From IMG/VR virus record IMGVR_UViG_3300025011_000183, positions 1-25,156 of that record: a stretch of 25,156 bases of DNA, one strand, 5' to 3'. The notes beneath the pieces were generated by a model. That model was given only the letters and a program-made list of their open reading frames with translations, was not told where the DNA came from and searched no databases. This stretch comes from a virus. This document shows positions 23,889 to 25,156 of the stretch, piece by piece. Every line of letters starts with the position of its first letter. Positions within the stretch are counted from its first letter, which is position 1. Position numbers and translations under genes: made by a program.

Positions 23889-24172
23889 GGTTTATTCCTC
23901 CCGTATTTCCTCAGCAGATTACTCATGTAGTTTTCTTTAGGCTTAACAAGATTCGTGCTTACTGCAGGAACAATCTCCTTTGGCTTAATCTCCGCGAACC
24001 TCGGTACACTCATTACCCCTACCTTAACCTTACCAAAAAACATATCCTAGGGTCTAGCGAATACTAAATCCTCCTTATCCCAATATATCACGAGTCTTTC
24101 ATCGGTTTCAGTATGGACAGCGAGGGTTATCAACGTGTAGATGCCACCTTTGTAGTGCTGGTATTTAGCCAT
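23885..24172 (-). pseudogene. DUF1653 protein interrupted by an in-frame TAG
   Basis: The first 41 codons (24172 to 24053) give KYQHYKGGIYTLITLAVHTE and LVIYWDKEDLVFARP, a clear DUF1653 domain. TAG follows at 24050-24052. The same frame goes on with DMFFGKVKVGVMSVPRFAEI, which is the expected continuation of the family (RPL-x-MF...V-x-V...VPRF). The TAG stands where leucine is usual, so one base change from TTG would explain it. A 42-codon downstream part could restart at the ATG at 24013 (AAGG 8 bases upstream). The gene start overlaps the upstream stop by 8 bases. Function of DUF1653 is unknown. Confidence 0.7.
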
Positions 24173-24401
24173 TATCACTATCCTCACTATGCCCGATTAT
24201 CAGTTTCCCGTCTTTAGGATTAAACCATAAGAAATCTTTTTCGTTAGGCTTATCATTAAAGAACCACGTTTCCTCCTTATCTGCAATATATTGGAGATGC
24301 TCCTCATCGCACCCCCGACAAGGACGTAGATCCTGATGAACACTTAACCAATAGCAACCCACTAAAGACATGTAGCATCTTTGCTTTTCCTTTTCGTTCA
24401 T
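24165..24401 (-). CDS. Hypothetical protein, 78 aa
   Basis: The ATG overlaps the upstream stop (ATGA). The protein has MSLVGCYWLSVHQDLRPC and RGCDEEHLQYIADKEET, with cysteines that might bind metal, and a tail WFNPKDGKLIIGHSED. No family is recognised. It is tightly packed between the zinc/HTH gene and the DUF1653 gene. Confidence 0.65.
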   Translation of the reverse strand: MNEKEKQRCYMSLVGCYWLSVHQDLRPCRGCDEEHLQYIADKEETWFFNDKPNEKDFLWFNPKDGKLIIGHSEDSDNG

Positions 24402-24859
24402 TTATCCAACGCTTCCTTTCCGACTCTACGCATAGTTTTGATTAACTTTTCCGGTAAAACAGGGTCACCCTCTACGCTGGGATTCATTATTGCCCTGACC
24501 TCATTATCCCTAAACATACCCTCAATCCTCTCCGCCATCTCCACAGGCAATGCAACTCTGCACTGCTCATAATTGCTATAATCTGAAGGAGATATGCCAA
24601 GCGACTTAGCCATCTTTGAGATAGTTATCTGCAGTTCTTTTCTTTTGGACCTGATCGATATCATTTGCACTTCGTTCCTGGCGTTTGCTTTGACTACTGC
24701 TTGTCTTTTTTCTTCCTCAGATTCAGCGTCTTTTATTTTGTCCTGCTTTGTCTTACAGTTGAGATTTTGACAATCAAATAGTTGTCCAAATGTACCGCAT
24801 TCTCCGTCCCAGAAGCCAGTTGTGTATTTAGTTGGAGTTGCGCAGGTTTGGCAGTTCAT
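24398..24859 (-). CDS. Zinc-ribbon plus XRE-type HTH protein, 153 aa
   Basis: The start is the ATG giving MNCQTCATPTKYTTGFWDGE, with GGAGG 8 bases upstream and an ATGA overlap; a start 5 codons earlier is less likely. Cysteines in CQTC, FDCQNLNC form a probable zinc site (residues 3-35). Residues 72-115 read as an XRE helix-turn-helix (RKELQITISKMAKSLGISPS, DYSNYEQCRVALPVEMAERI). The C-terminus is VLPEKLIKTMRRVGKEAL. It is probably a DNA-binding regulator; targets unknown. Confidence 0.7.
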   Translation of the reverse strand: MNCQTCATPTKYTTGFWDGECGTFGQLFDCQNLNCKTKQDKIKDAESEEEKRQAVVKANARNEVQMISIRSKRKELQITISKMAKSLGISPSDYSNYEQCRVALPVEMAERIEGMFRDNEVRAIMNPSVEGDPVLPEKLIKTMRRVGKEALDK

Positions 24860-25116
24860 TTTATATCCCTCCATGCATTTGAGGGTGATTCACGCATTAT
24901 TCGCTTAACTAAATCATCTTGTAAAGCATCCGATCTTTCGGCTAAATGTACAATAGCCCTCAGGAGTGCATTTTCATATGATATGTCGCCGCTTCTGTAG
25001 AATTTGAGACAAGTATTGACGATTGTGTTGTTAAGGTAAAGCTCTCCATTTACAAACTCTTTTAACTCATCATGGTTATTCATGCCGATGTCTTTGTAGT
25101 TGGTGTTATTTATCAT
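24856..25116 (-). CDS. Hypothetical protein, 86 aa
   Basis: The ATG at 25116 has GGAG 8 bases upstream; an in-frame ATG at 25137 (7 codons longer) would overlap a possible upstream stop (ATGA) and cannot be excluded. The protein is acidic and helical (LKEFVNGELYLNNTIVNTCL, ENALLRAIVHLAERSDALQD). No family is recognised. First gene of the leftward accessory block seen in this window. Confidence 0.6.
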   Translation of the reverse strand: MINNTNYKDIGMNNHDELKEFVNGELYLNNTIVNTCLKFYRSGDISYENALLRAIVHLAERSDALQDDLVKRIMRESPSNAWRDIK

Positions 25117-25156
25117 CGCCCCTACTCCACTTGTCATGGGTTTTCTACTTCTTCCT

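Noticed and set aside
1-25156. Reassignment of TAG to an amino acid in this phage
   Set aside because: The 9006 gene ends with TAG exactly where its paralog at 15895 ends with TAA, and both broken paralogs at 22967 and 23344 also end with TAG at matching positions, so TAG works as a stop.
25134-25156. Possible tail of an upstream gene (reading EEVENP then TGA) at the right edge
   Set aside because: Only seven codons are visible; the ATGA arrangement is suggestive, but too little to call.
1-25156. CRISPR arrays, tRNA or rRNA genes, insertion sequences, attachment sites
   Set aside because: No regularly spaced long repeats, cloverleaf, rRNA, transposase or integrase sequence was seen on either strand.

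Overview
The window looks like the early and immunity half of a temperate tailed phage of a low-GC, endospore-forming Gram-positive host (Bacillales, plausibly Bacillus/Paenibacillus/Brevibacillus). The reasons are the strong GGAGG Shine-Dalgarno sites, sigma-A-type promoters, dense operons with ATGA/GTGA overlaps, a typical Firmicutes-phage replication and recombination set, and a phage copy of the Spo0A DNA-binding domain. No integrase, structural, lysis or rRNA/tRNA gene is seen, so assignment below the order is inference.

Reading along the minus strand, the layout is as follows. (i) 25116-22099 holds small accessory genes, many with CxxC zinc ribbons, including a Lar-like restriction-alleviation protein; at least three are broken by an in-frame TAG or a frameshift. 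(ii) 22.0-19.0 kb is the switch region. A plus-strand block carries an XRE repressor (19552), a tiny ORF, a replication initiator (20390), a MerR-HTH/coiled-coil protein (20961), a ribbon-helix-helix protein (21575) and a small membrane protein (21787). A divergent Cro-like XRE gene sits at 19335. (iii) 18.7-14.0 kb holds an HTH gene, an antirepressor and small early genes, including the Spo0A-like protein. (iv) 13.9-10.1 kb is a recombination module: an SbcC-like ATPase with a zinc hook, RecT and a metallo-beta-lactamase-fold hydrolase. (v) 10.1-7.7 kb holds a triple-HTH-repeat protein, an AbrB-like regulator, small paralogous proteins and a DNA methyltransferase. (vi) A lone plus-strand ribbon-helix-helix gene (7503) faces a leftward promoter that drives replication genes from 7389 to the left edge: initiator, helicase-loader-like protein, primase-helicase fusion, deaminase, SSB, DUF1064 nuclease, zinc-ribbon dUTPase and a DUF1599 protein.

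The most striking segment is 20.24-21.8 kb, which has the parts of a plasmid replicon. There is a predicted antisense RNA of about 73 nt with its own promoter and terminator, facing the leader of the initiator gene. That leader holds two copies of GACAGGAGT competing for one ACTTCTGTC (antiterminator versus terminator). Downstream of the initiator come three 17-bp iterons, three DnaA boxes and an AT-rich segment, then a Par/RacA-like protein and a ribbon-helix-helix gene with a duplicated 13-bp palindrome. I infer that this phage may persist as an extrachromosomal phage-plasmid whose copy number is set by antisense-controlled attenuation. A second candidate origin, made of two 21-bp repeats with DnaA boxes read in two different frames, lies inside the lytic initiator gene at 6992-7037.

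Other points of interest are a hairpin-rich stretch (18841-18998) in the immunity region, an operator-like palindrome that exactly fills a promoter spacer (19409-19425), intercistronic hairpins abutting Shine-Dalgarno sites, and a family of three dispersed paralogs. All functions come from reading motifs by eye; no database search was run.
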